Of a DNA stretch of 64,000 nt, positions 1 through 12,054 are shown piece by piece (positions within the stretch are counted from its first letter, which is position 1; each line of letters opens with the position of its first letter). The stretch spans positions 155,001 to 219,000 of the forward strand of contig JABMCL010001087.1 of assembly GCA_018857735.1 (NCBI GenBank), written 5' to 3'. The translations under genes were made by a program, and so were the position numbers. Below the pieces are notes generated by a model. It was not told the DNA's origin. It saw only the letters and a program-made list of their open reading frames with translations, and ran no database searches. This DNA is from Alviniconcha marisindica (taxonomy: Eukaryota; Mollusca; Gastropoda; Provannidae).

Positions 1-48
1 CACGCGCGTGCGCGCGCACGCACCCACGAAGGCACACGCATGCGCGCA

Positions 49-123
<75 letters not shown>

Positions 124-139
124 GAGGAGAGAGAGAGAT

Positions 140-210
<71 letters not shown>
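1..210 (+). repeat. Compound CA/TA/GA microsatellite
   Basis: Consecutive (CA)n, (TA)n and (GA)n tracts at the window's left edge. Confidence 0.95.
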
Positions 211-252
211 CCATTTTTGTGACATTCACTATACATGGCAAGGAAAACACGT

Positions 253-392
253 AGGATTCTACATGTAGGCTGCATGTAGACAGAGATGAGCCGATGTACT
301 GGTTTGAAGGGAACATCGCAAAGTACAAAAACACTCGTCGACTTGCAGGCAGCATCAAACGGTGGCCCTTGTATTTACACGCATGCCAGGTG
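253..392 (+). CDS. Weak candidate exon, unknown product
   Basis: A stop-free frame reads DEPMYWFEGNIAKYKNTRRL and then AGSIKRWPLYLHACQ, ending in phase 0 at a good donor (cag|gtgaga). A possible acceptor (gtagacag) lies at about 284. There is no homology I recognise and no partner exon. The unique sequence stands out between a GA tract and a minisatellite. Confidence 0.25.
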
Positions 393-639
393 AGAGTTAC
401 TGTAGGCTACTCAGGTGTTTGTTGTTGTACTTGTGTCACGTATTTCGAGCGCTAATTAACACCTTGTTTGTTGATTTTGCATAATTTCTTATTTTGGGAT
501 ATATCGCGTTGCAGTCCGAGAAATTGGAGAAACAAAAAGGTATCCCCGGTCTCTGTAATCTTGACAGATGGTCAAAGTCAAGTTTTGAGGGAACAAAAGG
601 TTCTGGAAACATACTTAGAGTTGGGGGACGATCAGGGAC

Positions 640-1990
640 CGAGAGAACATAGGACTGCGGGAGGATAGGGCTGACAGAACATTCGGCTGAGGGAACATAG
701 GACTGGAGGAACATAGGGCCGAGAGAACATAGGACTGAAGGAACACAGGGCTGAGGGAACATTGGACTGAAGGAACATAGGGCTGAGGGAACACTGGACT
801 GAAGGAACACAGGGCTGAGAAAACATTGGACTGAAGGAACACAGGACTGAGGGGACAATGGACTGAAGGAACACAGGACTGAGGGGACAATGGACTGAAG
901 GAACACAGGACAGAGGGGACAATGGACTGAAGGAACATAGGGCTGAGGGAACATTGGACTGAAGGAACACAGGGCTGAGAAAACATTGGACTGAAGGAAC
1001 ACAGGACTGAGGGGACAATGGACTGAAGGAACACAGGACTGAGGGGACAATGGACTGAAGGAACACAGGACTGAGGGGACAATGGACTGAAGGAACACAG
1101 GACTGAGGGGACAATGGACTGAAGGAACATAGGGCTGAGGGAACATTGGACTGAAGGAACACAGGGCTGAGGGGACACTGGACTGAAGAACACAAGACTG
1201 AAGGAACATAGGGCTGAGGGAACATTGGACTGAAGGAACACAGGGCTGAGGGGACACTGGACTGAAGAACACAAGACTGAAGGAACATAGGACTCGAAGA
1301 ACACAGGGCTGAGGGAACACTGGACTGAAGGAACACAGGCCTGAGGGAACACTGGACTGAAGGGACACAGGATTGAGGGAAATTAGGACTGAAGGAACAC
1401 AGGGCTGAGGGAACACTGGACTGAAGGAACACAGGATTGAGGGAACACTGGACTGAAGGAACACAGGATTGAGGGAAATTAGGACAGAAGGAACACAGGG
1501 CTGAGGGGACATTAGACTGAAGGAACATTGGGCTGCGGGAAAATAGGCCTATGGGGGAACATAGATCTGAAGGAACATAGGACTGAAGGGATATAAGACT
1601 GAAAGAACATAGGTCTGAGGGAACATAGGACTGAAGGAACATAGGTCTGAGGAAACATACAGCTGAGGAAACATAGGGCTGAAAGAACATGGGGCTGAGG
1701 GAACATTGGGGCTGAGGGAACATAGGTCTGAGAGAACATAGAAATGAGGGAACATAGGTCTGAGAGAACGTAGAGCTGCGGAAACCTAGGGCTATGGGGA
1801 CATAGGGCTGCAAGAACATGGGACTGAAGGAACATCGGGCTTAGGAAACATCGTGATTAGGGAACATCTGGCTGAGGGAACAGAGCTGAAAGAAAATCAG
1901 GCCGAGCGAACATAGAGCTGCTGAAACATAGAGCTGAGGGAACATCGGGGGCTGAGAGAATAGATAGGGCTGAGGAAATATCGGACTAAG
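640..1990 (+). repeat. Large 16-bp minisatellite
   Basis: A degenerate 16-bp unit (ggaacacaggactgag and variants such as gggacaatggactgaa) repeats for about 1.35 kb, most regular between 700 and 1500. Because 16 is not a multiple of three, each minus frame cycles through the same 16-residue peptide. That explains the long overlapping minus-strand open frames up to 395 codons. A small island of the motif recurs at 3160-3200. Confidence 0.9.
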
Positions 1991-1999
1991 GGAACACAA

Positions 2000-4080
2000 G
2001 GTTTATTTACCCCGCGTTCCCTCAGTCCGATATTCATTTATAAGAATTATCTTTATAAAAATAGGGTCTACCCTGTTTCCTCAGTCCAGTATTCTTTATG
2101 ATAATTATCTACTACTACTGCTACACTCTCATAGCCCACTAAACCAGTGTGTCAACAGAAGGGGAAAAAACAGCAACTGTTTTTATCATGCATTTCGTTA
2201 GGATTCAGTGTCCCTAGCGAGAAGAGTCTGTTCCTACCCTGTAGGCACGAGCTGGAGCAAACTCGAGGGGACCAGGAAGTATATGGGAGGAGTTTTGCAC
2301 GAAACCTCAGCTGCGAAGTTCAGGGGGAAGAGTGTGAAAAGAGAAGGCAGTTTCAATCCCCGAAGCCTAGAAACGTTACGACATTACTAACCGCTGTGAT
2401 TGATTGCTGTGCGGTCTTTACAGAGAGATACAACCCTGAAGGGACATTTGTGTGTGTGTGTGTGTGTGTGGATAATATACCTTCGTCTTGGGTTCGGCTG
2501 CTTACTTGAATGAAATGAAATCAAATGAAGTGAAGCGAAATGGACGGGGCGGCCCAGTGATTTGCTGCTACACACCATCAACCTCTCTTTCAATTTGCAA
2601 CTGATGTAGATTATAACTGTGTGTGCAATCGTACACAGGAAGACGTACCTTTAAGCCCCGCCTCCCCCCTCCCCCGCTCCCCCCCCCCACCCCCCACCCC
2701 CCACCCCCAGTTCCCCTTTAGCAAAGCACGCCACCCTAATTCCTGCTTCTTCGTCACAAACAGAAAGCTTCCTTTTTTGTGTGCTTTTTATTTTTCTCTC
2801 AAAAAGGCACGCATGTCAGAAGGACTTTAAACTTAGCCAAACATAACCATGAACTTAAGTAAAAACCCAACAAAAATAAAATAAAGGAGAACGAAGTAGC
2901 CCTGTTATTACTCTGCACATTGTTAACATCGCACAAGCAAAAATGAAACAGACTACAGTGTCCAGTATGAAGGAGTGAAGACGAACAAGTGAATGTAGGA
3001 ATGACTGAATGATGGGGGAAATAAACAGATTACCGTAAAGACAAATCAGTCAATAAGTACAGAAGTTATCAACTGGATACAATTATTCAAAACAAACAAA
3101 ACATACTTCGGAGCTGGGCCTCAAATGTGAACAGCTGAAGAGCGTCTGTTCTATCAACTGAGAGAACATAGCACTGAAGAACATAGGTCTGAGAGAACCT
3201 ATTTCTATTAACTGACCGATAGGGTGAAAGTTCTGTTGTTGTTGTTGTTGTGTTACAAAGATGAATGTTTGGAGCAACATATGACACTTTATACAAAGTG
3301 ATCAACTATCATTTAAAATCATCCTCCGCTGTATCTTTATACTTCAATTGTCCCGAGATTTAAAAACGATTATAAAGTGTGTGCATTACTAGGAAGAAAC
3401 GGACACAGTCATACACACGAATAAGAAGGAAATGCAGAATATGCAAGTTATTTTGTGTTTGACAATTCACCCGTGTTACAAAATTAATTTACTTACAAAA
3501 ATACCGCAAATTCACACTGCTCTTAACAATAGGATAAACAAAAAACTAAAACTAAAAAAAAAACCGAACAAACGAACAAAACAAAACCCCACTGTTTTCA
3601 CAGATTAACGCAAAACATAAGTGCTGTGCGGTGTGACCTTTATGAAAATGAAGACGGTGTAAGTATAATAATTAGAAAACTGATTATTTAATTATTTAAT
3701 TTATTTGCGTCGTCAAAACTGTTCTTGAAGACATGACATCTTCAAACATCGAGCACCAGCCTCACGTGGGTTGGGTGGGTGCTGGTGGGGAGCGGGGTGG
3801 GGTAGGGGTGGGAGGTGGGGGTACATTCTTGCTTGGAGCGAGATCTTAAAAAGATGCGAAGCGAAAACAAACTCGTTCTGCCTACATGCAAGCAGCCCTG
3901 GCCGGAAAGCCATGAAAATGCAGGTGTGACAGCTTTAATACCACACGTTCCCAGCATGTGCTGGTCCACGCAACGCAGTTGACGGAGCAGTAGCCAATGA
4001 AAATGTCTTTCGCTTGTCACAGTTCGTAAATACCGCGTGATCACGAGATATCTTTTGGGTGGGTGTGGGGTGTGGAGGGG
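2000..4080. other. Non-coding stretch, nothing recognised
   Basis: Apart from short GT and C-rich runs and the small 16-bp-motif island near 3170, no exon, RNA gene or repeat family was seen. Confidence 0.5.
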
Positions 4081-4082
4081 AT

Positions 4083-4115
<33 letters not shown>

Positions 4116-4192
4116 TTATATACTGTCTGTGTGTGTACGTGCGTGCGTGCGCGCGTGCGTGCGCGCGTGCGTGCGTGCGTGCGTGCGTGCGT

Positions 4193-4251
<59 letters not shown>

Positions 4252-4342
4252 CTATACTTCGATCTATATATGGAGACAGTCATACAGATGTGTGTGTGTG
4301 TGTGTGTGTACGTGCGTGTGTATTGCGTGTGTGTGTGCGTGG

Positions 4343-4387
<45 letters not shown>

Positions 4388-4459
4388 CGTGCGTGCGTAC
4401 GTGCGTGCGTGCGTGCGTGCGTGCGTGTGTGCGTGCGTGTGTGTGTGTTGTGTGTGTGT

Positions 4460-4493
<34 letters not shown>

Positions 4494-4556
4494 ATACTTC
4501 GATCTATATATGGAGACAGACAGATATACAGATGTGTGTGTGTGTGCGCGCGCGCG
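4083..4556 (+). repeat. Poly-G plus GT/GCGT microsatellite with a duplicated core
   Basis: 31 consecutive G are followed by long GT and GCGT tracts. The core tatacttcgatctatatatg plus gagacag occurs twice (4250 and 4494), so the whole compound block was duplicated. Confidence 0.9.
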
Positions 4557-4979
4557 GAGTGGGGGGTTGGGGCGTTGCAATATAACAGTTAAATGAAAAT
4601 ATATCTGTAGTATACGAGTCCCCGAGATGGAAAACACAACCTTGTCGCGGCTAGCTTCTCTATCAGAGAAGTGACCCGAAGCTAAAACAGTCAACTCCAA
4701 ATGGTGACAATAAAGTATACAAAATCCAGCGAGTAGAACGAACGCTCACTCTAGCCATTAAACTACCCAGTGGTGACAATAAAGTATAGAAAATGCGGCA
4801 AGTAGAACAAACGATCCTCTAACCCTCTTTTTTTATTTAAAAAAGAAAAGAAAAGAAAAAAGAGGAAATAATTATTATGGCTTGTGACTTTAGGTCATGG
4901 TCACCGAATACGGAATTTGAAGTGCATAGCTCGGGTAATGGAAGCTGTCATCATGCAAGTGTTTCAAAGGTCTGGTTGA

Positions 4980-5001
4980 CATTCTCTCTCTCTCTCTAAA
5001 G

Positions 5002-5067
<66 letters not shown>
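4980..5067 (+). repeat. CT then TA microsatellite
   Basis: A short (CT)n is followed by about 35 TA units. Confidence 0.95.
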
Positions 5068-5069
<2 letters not shown>

Positions 5070-5287
5070 TGCTTAATATGTTTTGTTAATACCTCGAGGA
5101 CAGACGACAAAATTAATAATCTTCGTTACATTTTTTGTTTTCTCTCACTGAGGTAAAACTACAAGCGAAAAAGATTCAATGTTGATCACAGAAAGAAAGA
5201 AAAAAATGACGTTTGTGCTGATCACAGTAGCCTATGGTCAACACACCTGCAATGATGAAAGACACACAATTGTGAAGTCCCCCTCGT

Positions 5288-5463
5288 CCCCCCCCCCCCC
5301 CCCCACCACACCACCACCACCACCCACAGGCACACGCGCGCGCAAGCACGCACACATACACACACACACGCACGCGCGCACGCACTCACACGCACGCACG
5401 CACGCACGCACGCCGCACGCACGCGCACGCACGCACGCACGCACATGCACGCACGCACGCACG

Positions 5464-5498
<35 letters not shown>

Positions 5499-5500
5499 CT
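5288..5500 (+). repeat. Poly-C plus CA/CGCA microsatellite
   Basis: C-runs are followed by interspersed (CA)n and (CGCA)n. Confidence 0.95.
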
Positions 5501-5798
5501 GCACTGGCAGCACAGATAAATGGGTGCTTTGATTGTACTGGGCACACGAACAGTTCGCCACATCCCCCAAGGTCACTCGGAGACCACGTCCCAAGGGTCA
5601 ACACGACGTTTGACTTCTCCGTGTACCAGGTGAGCAGATGCCACGAGAAAAGCAAGCAGCCGCCTAACTCTATAAATCTTCCCATCCTATGAGCATGCAG
5701 ACCGAGTCAGACCTCCACAATTCTCACCGAGTTTTGCTGGGGAGCAGGAAGGTCCAGTACGTTGTATGTACATGTACGCTGTGTGTTTTACGAGCACA

Positions 5799-5801
<3 letters not shown>

Positions 5802-5884
<83 letters not shown>

Positions 5885-5889
5885 AACAT

Positions 5890-5962
<73 letters not shown>
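5802..5962 (+). repeat. CT-CA-GA compound tract with self-complementary arms
   Basis: About 48 bases of (CT)n, then (CA)n, a 12-base spacer and 70 bases of (GA)n. Confidence 0.95.
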
Positions 5963-5966
<4 letters not shown>

Positions 5967-6835
5967 CTTGTGGAATGTACATTATTGAGTTCCCTTGCTT
6001 TTGTGTCACCCTATGAAGTAATATCCACGACTTCCAAATTTTCGAGAGGAAATTCAGACACGTATGCTACAAATAACGGTTGTTCGTTGGTATGTGGAGG
6101 GGTCCTCTGAGAATTCATTATTTTTTTCATCATCCTGTCAGCTACCGCAGGCATAAAGTAATTATTCAGTGTCTGTGTCAGCTACCCTTCCAAATAGATA
6201 AAAATAACGATTTCTCCCTCGGTATCCCTCCGAATGCTAATGCACGCGGTTTAAAAACAGGGGGCCTCGTTTCTGATACGGCTTCAAGTGCAGATTAGTC
6301 AACACGAACCACCGGAGCTGAGATGAGCTCACTCTGACGTAATAAAATTAAATGACAAGTTGATAGTTTCGTGTCTCGCGTTTTGTGTAATTCTGGCTGA
6401 GCTCGCCACATCTCCCAGGTCCTTTCAAGTCCTGCGGGCTGTTTCAACGTTCAGCACAACTGAGACTTCTCTGTTGGAAGCTGAGAATTAAGCCGTGTTA
6501 CAGTTGTGTATGTGACCGCCGTGTTGTCACGTCATGGCAGACTAATGCCGTGGAATTAGCGTATGTCGTATAAGAAACCCTATTCTGTTGTTTATCTGCA
6601 CCGTCCGGGGGGGGGGAAGAAAATTATGGATGAGAGCATGGAGGTTTGGAATAAAAATGTCCAGCTGTGTTTGTTACTGAGGGGGAAAGAATTGCCTTTT
6701 GCCTTCTCTTGCACACACCCCCCCCCCCCCTTCCCCCTCCTATCCCCCCAACCTCCACTCTCCTTCGGCCCCCCCTCCCCACCACCATCGTGTTTGTCTG
6801 TGTATGTCGCGCTCTCTTTTTTTCCCCCCCCCCCC

Positions 6836-6985
6836 CTCTCTCTGTCTCTGTCTCTCAGTCTGTCTCTCTCTCTACGTCTCTCAGTCTGTCTGTCTCTCAG
6901 TCTGTCTCTCTCTGTCTCTCAGTCTGTCTCTCTCTCTCTGTCTGTCTCTCAGTCTGTCTGTCTGTGTTTCTGTCTGTCTGTCTCC
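6836..6985 (+). repeat. CT/CTGT microsatellite
   Basis: Imperfect ctgtctctct repeats after a poly-C run. Confidence 0.9.
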
Positions 6986-7119
6986 GAAAACCGTCATTGA
7001 TTTCTTCCGTGAAATCTCGCTTTTCGAAATCTAACTGAAGACTGAACACCTAAACAGAGTAAATCCCACACACAGAGCCGAAAAACAGTTACACAAAAGT
7101 GAACAGATGGAACGTACAC

Positions 7120-7260
7120 CTTCTTGTTATATGAACACACCATACCGTCAACAACAGACCTTATCAACACACCATACCGTGAACAACAGAGTATATGAAC
7201 ACACAATACCGCAAACAGCAAAGTGTATGAACACAATGCCGCAAACAACAGGAACACACA
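7120..7260 (+). repeat. ~33-bp minisatellite
   Basis: Four diverged units of atgaacacacmataccgymaacaac (m = a or c, y = c or t), shown from the forward strand. Confidence 0.7.
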
Positions 7261-7637
7261 TTAATTAAAAAATCTGCTTAATTTTTCTACGTTTCCAAAT
7301 CAAGATGCTCAGTTCCAGCATCAATATTTTCACAAGTTTCTGTTGTCAAGTGTCAGATACATTGTTGACATTTACTGCGCACATCGTTATACCTCGTAAC
7401 AAAAACAAAAAATATGATGATAATAAAAAAATAGAAACAAAATTAACAAATACCTTCAATATCAACATGTTCGCAAATTGTGACCAGTTACAAAGTGGCA
7501 GATGCACTGTCGACATTCACTGCGCATATGTATAGCGTTATTATTGTTTCTCGAAACGAAATCCCACACTATTTGAAGCAATAAACTGTTCAATTTTTTT
7601 ACTGTAGTCTGCTTCCTTTCAAAGCTAGAAACAAAAA

Positions 7638-7693
<56 letters not shown>

Positions 7694-7827
7694 GCGCGCG
7701 AGCGCGCGCACGCATACACGCACGCACGCACGCACGCACGCACTCGCACACATACGCGCGCGCGCGGGCACCACGCACGCACACACGTCCGCACTCACTC
7801 AGGCACGCACGCACGCACGCAACCACT

Positions 7828-7909
<82 letters not shown>

Positions 7910-7997
7910 CACACAAACACACAGAAAGACGGCGGATGGGGGGAGGGGGGAGGGAACCATTTTTTTTCACAACAAAGGAGCACACACACACACACAC

Positions 7998-8042
<45 letters not shown>
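7638..8042 (+). repeat. CA and CGCA microsatellites
   Basis: Three CA blocks are split by GC-rich dinucleotide runs and a short unique segment at 7925-7978. Confidence 0.95.
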
Positions 8043-8122
8043 AAGCAAACACAGAAAAAGAAGACTTAAGCCCCGTTTTCATCACATGCAGTTGTCCAGC
8101 ACAATGGCCCCCTGCCACTCAC

Positions 8123-8208
8123 CCTCTCATGGACGCAGGTAAGATGCCAGAGGAAACGAAAGAGCAGCAGACCGCCACAAGGAGGGCTGCTAGAGACAAA
8201 CTTGCCAT
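8123..8208 (-). CDS. Signal-peptide exon of an unidentified secreted or membrane protein
   Basis: A start codon in an excellent context (gcaccATGG) opens a frame of 28 codons, MASLSLAALLVAVCCSFVSS and then GILPASMR. It ends in phase 2 at a consensus donor (gtgagt). The hydrophobic core LSLAALLVAVCC followed by small residues (SSG) is a textbook secretory signal, with cleavage probably near Ser20-Gly21. A ctgcag just before the start suggests that a 5' UTR intron may end there. The following exons should lie at lower coordinates on this strand. None could be identified among the repeats, so the protein's identity is unknown. Confidence 0.6.
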
Positions 8209-8649
8209 GGTGCTGCAGTCAGAACAGTAACACCTCTATCAAATCCTCCCCTTGCTGGACGGTGGATATGGACGTGGTGAAAGTAAGATATCTAACGGTT
8301 TCTGTGTTCACTCATGGGTCCTCTCCCGAGCTCTTCTGCCGCCTCACTGGAGAAGCCCTGTCGTTTTACCTGGCTCCCCCCTCTTCCTGCCTGCTGTTTC
8401 GCTTCGTTGATTTTCTACCGTCCACGTGGCCCTTCTTGGCCGTGACTGGTGGATCGGGAGAAGCCGGAGGGAGATGGAGGGGGGGGGGGGGGGGGGGAGA
8501 GGGAGAAGAAGGGGAGAGACTCAGAGTTAGCCAGGGAAGAGCCCGGAGAGGGTGGGTGATGAGGGAGGGGGCAGAGTTTAAGGCGAAGACGACATATGTC
8601 TGACAGTTGTGGGGCCAAGGTAAAAGGAGGTCGGGTTCAGTCCATGCAA

Positions 8650-8745
8650 ATCGTGAGCCGGTTTGGCACATACTGTAAGACGTTATAGGCTCCAGTATAA
8701 GCGGACGGACGTCGGTTCGGGTCCCGTCTTCGGCTTTCCTTGCAC
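8650..8745 (+). mobile_element. Diverged head of the second SINE family
   Basis: It reads gagccggtttggcacatac then gacgtcggttcgggtcccg. The body is missing. Confidence 0.6.
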
Positions 8746-8849
8746 TCCTTGCAATTTCCAGTTCAGTCAAGATCATCATTGAGAATTAATGGAGTATACT
8801 TTTTATTGGTAAAATTTAATATCTGACAAACGGAAATCGGTGCTACTGG

Positions 8850-8855
8850 GGAGAG

Positions 8856-8911
<56 letters not shown>
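8850..8911 (+). repeat. GA microsatellite
   Basis: About 30 GA units, ending at an aactcgaactcgaaaact SINE-like tail. Confidence 0.95.
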
Positions 8912-8913
<2 letters not shown>

Positions 8914-9049
8914 TCGAACTCGAAAACTTTAGTCCCCACCCTCCGGTTGTTATGCGGTTCGTTTAGGAAACAGTCTGGCGTCAAATCATAAGAATGTCCC
9001 TTGGTTGGCTGCTTGACTGATGGCGTGGCTACATGGCCTTCAGCTGTTG

Positions 9050-9490
9050 AGTTGAGTATTGCTTTACGTCCACAGAAACCGTAGGCTTATTAGGGACGGG
9101 AGCCCAGGACGGCCACCTCAACTTTCACACAGCTCCTGAGCTCTGCCTTCAGCTGTTTGTCTGGCTGCTCATTTGTATCATCTTTTTTTCTGATAGCTTT
9201 CACTCTGCAATTATTTTCTTCTCCTTTCATGGTGCTTTACGTCCACAGAAATCACAAGGCTTATTAGGGACGGGGATCGCGTAGAGACGAGTAGCTCGTC
9301 CAAGCGCTCCGACCGGCAAAGACCGAAGAGACCGTCAGCCACCGCCAGAACAACAACGTTAAGGAGGTGGGGACCCCGCCAGTGCCAAGCAGCTTGTGTA
9401 CTTCGCTAATAATTAGCTGTTGAAATAGCAGTTATCGCTGTTTCAACAGCTGTGCGGAGCAAAGTCACAAATACAGTGTCCGAAAAGTAA
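9050..9490 (+). mobile_element. Two related partial elements with the gctttacgtccac end
   Basis: The block at 9056-9155 (gctttacgtccacagaaacc ... cacacagctcctgagctctg) also occurs at 52535-52622 and reversed at 17625-17690. The block at 9231-9490 resembles the element at 17.7-18.2 kb. A further terminal piece is at 27725-27760. Confidence 0.65.
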
Positions 9491-10259
9491 CTGTTTGAAA
9501 TCTGAAGCAAAAGATAGTCCAACTCTCCATGAGAGCTCAGCTCCACCTCCCTCCTCTTGATCTCGCCTGGGCTCTGACAGTTATTTTAGTGAGCATGTGT
9601 GAGATATATTATGCTGCTAATAAATACGCCCCTGGCGCATTTTAATCGGCATACATTGTTTTGTCTGTCATGCCTGCTTTGCCACAAAAGCCATTCTTTC
9701 AGGAAATGTGCATAACAAAGTTTCTCGTGATTTAAATTGAACACGGATTCGCTGATATGAATTATGCGCGAATCAGTGACAATGACAAGGGAAAGAAAAA
9801 GGTGTTAGAAGTGCGTTAAAAAACCAGCTCACAGTAAATCCTCAGAACCATGTACTCAGTTCTAAAACTGCACTTGCGTTAATAAATCCGTTGTATGGAA
9901 CTCGCTATTCGGGCTCCTGTGGAAAGTCACCGTCCCAAAAGACAGGCTGAAATCTGGCCGTAATTTCCCGGAACAAAAAAAGAAGAAGAAAAAAGAGGTA
10001 AATACACTTGATTGTTGTGTCGCTGCTGGGTGTGTCCAGGGTTTCGCGGGGATACTATGACAGATAGAGGAGTTGTCGGTTTTCAAGTGGTGGTGGTAAA
10101 GGTGGTAAATTTTCTCCGTGTAGTGACACGCGTCTTGGGGTGGTCGGGGTTCCCAGTTTGTTTATTTCTGTGTTTATTGGAACAGATAAGGTGTGATTTG
10201 CACAAAAGATAATTATTGGTACATGCTGTTGTTGCGGGGGTGGAAACAGTTTCGACGTT

Positions 10260-10261
<2 letters not shown>

Positions 10262-10327
<66 letters not shown>
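10262..10327 (+). repeat. GA microsatellite
   Basis: (GA)n with one G insertion. Confidence 0.95.
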
Positions 10328-10328
<1 letters not shown>

Positions 10329-10359
10329 GCTTAAGCAAGAATGACTGCTAGTGTTCCAA

Positions 10360-10500
10360 ACACATGAAAGGTTAAAAAATAAAATAAACGCTGTATATTA
10401 TGACAAAACACAACATGCGAATTTTCGGGGTAAGCCCCTTTTTCAAGCGACAAAACAACACATAAACAACAGTTAAACGTTGAAATGAGACGTAGGCTAT
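10360..10500 (+). mobile_element. Single arm of the foldback family
   Basis: It shares cgaattttcggggtaagccc and ctttttcaagcgacaaaaca with the other copies. Confidence 0.75.
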
Positions 10501-11269
10501 TTATCTGCTTTGGGTGGATCTGTTTTGTTATGCTGTTTTGGGTGTCTATTGTTTGGAAGAATGTTCAGTTTGGACGTGTTTGTTTTTCTTTTTCAGCTGG
10601 TGGAGAATTCTCCCCCAAATGTTTAACATAGCTTGCAAAATTGGCAGTGGAACATTTTCTTCAATGGAAAATATGGTGTACAATTTCTGTTTTGGTTTAA
10701 ATATCATTACGTATTGACCTACTCATGAGTTCAACGGTAACTTTGACGTCACCAAGAGAATTCCGACTTAATGTGCCTCAAGAACATAACAGAAGCTGTT
10801 ATTTTGTTCTGCGTATTTCGTTGTCCGAAGCGGCTTGACGTGCTGGATCATGACAACTAACGTACCAAATGGACAGTGGAAAATGATCGAATGAAGAAAT
10901 TAGTCTAGAAGTTCGTCGAGGTCCAAGACCCCAATTTCCATTCCTTCTCAACCCCGTACCCCCAACCCACCCGCGACATACTCAGCAGACACGCACACAC
11001 GTGTATACGCAAATAAGGCGGAAAAGCTGCATGATGCATGCTCATATCTGAACCACTTGTTCCTGAGATACCACGAGCGTATGGGTGTTGCGCGCTATCA
11101 TGTTGCCCGAAAGGGTTAGACTACCCATTAATTTTCCGTCGAATGACAGATGGAGTTGTCTGTCCTACCTGTCCTGCATGCGTAATAATATACAATATGA
11201 GACTCGCCTAAAATGGCTCTTGTCTGGTCTTTTTGGATTTATGTTAGTTTTACTCGAATGCCACCCACG

Positions 11270-11670
11270 AGCCTTAAATGAGATCCAAACACTTAAGCGG
11301 TTAAAAAGAACGCTAACTGAACATGACAATTATAATTAAGACAATACATGCACGAATTTTTGGAGTAAGACCCCTTTTCAAAGCCAAAAACAACAGTTAA
11401 ATGGTGATAAATAAAAATGCTGTAGGCATCCGGCTGCGGTTGGGGTATGTTGAATGCCTGGAGTGTCTAGAACCTTCCAGACCTCCAGGCATTCAACACA
11501 CCCCAACCGCAACCAGATAAGTACAATATATTCATTTATCACCATTTAACTGTTGTTTAACTGTCGTTTTGTGACCTTGAAAAAGGAGCTTATCCCGAAA
11601 ATTCGACCATGTTTTTATTTGTCATTAGCGTTCTTTTCGTAACCGTTTATGTCTTTAGGTCTTGCAGTGG
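11270..11670 (+). mobile_element. Foldback element with near-complete inverted repeat
   Basis: The left arm runs from aagcggttaaaaagaacgct through ccccttttcaaagc to ttggggtatgttgaatgcct. It is mirrored by the right arm aggcattcaacacacccc ... ttagcgttcttttcgtaacc. The loop is only about 20 bases. Single arms of the same family occur at 10360-10500, 20560-20690, 28705-28850, 30125-30245 and 50865-50930. Confidence 0.85.
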
Positions 11671-12054
11671 AACGTTAGCTGCCATCCTTGTTTCAGATTT
11701 TGTTTTGTAAGAGCCTAAAATGAGATATTGCCGTGTGCCTTGAATTGCTTCACAAAACAGGTTGATACTCAGTCTTAAAGGAAAAGTCCATAAGTTTTTA
11801 AGTATGCAAAATGACCGTCGAAATGATTGACAAATGAGTCACCAGTTTCAGATTTAATGAAAGAAAAAAAGAAAAAAAGTTTAAGTAGGTTTAATACTAT
11901 TATCTAATACTCGATTTTATTTCCTACAGTCTCGGGTTCTCCATCGGTCACGTGAATTTCCTCGGAAGTGACGTCAGTATGGGGAGTCAATGCGTTTGCC
12001 ATCTTAGATTGTTCATTGAATGTGTATGCGTGTGGTCGACAAAAAGCTCTAACC

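Noticed and set aside
436..1819. Overlapping minus-strand frames of 358, 245 and 395 codons
   Set aside because: They are translations of a 16-bp minisatellite, and all frames give the same cyclic peptide. There is no start context, domain or splice support.
4037..4700. Cys/Val-rich and His/Thr-rich open frames
   Set aside because: Pure products of GT/CA microsatellites. The same applies to similar frames at 5.2-6.0, 7.5-8.1, 15.8, 18.7-20.0, 22.8, 49.2, 55.4, 62.2-62.5 and 63.0 kb.
5508..5629. + strand exon candidate ending ...FDFSVYQ at a gtgagc donor
   Set aside because: The region is open on both strands. A diverged copy of the same block lies at 6405-6500, so it is probably a dispersed repeat, and no homology is evident.
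8094..8140. + strand mini-exon with a gtaaga donor
   Set aside because: It overlaps the much stronger minus-strand signal-peptide exon and encodes only 15 residues.
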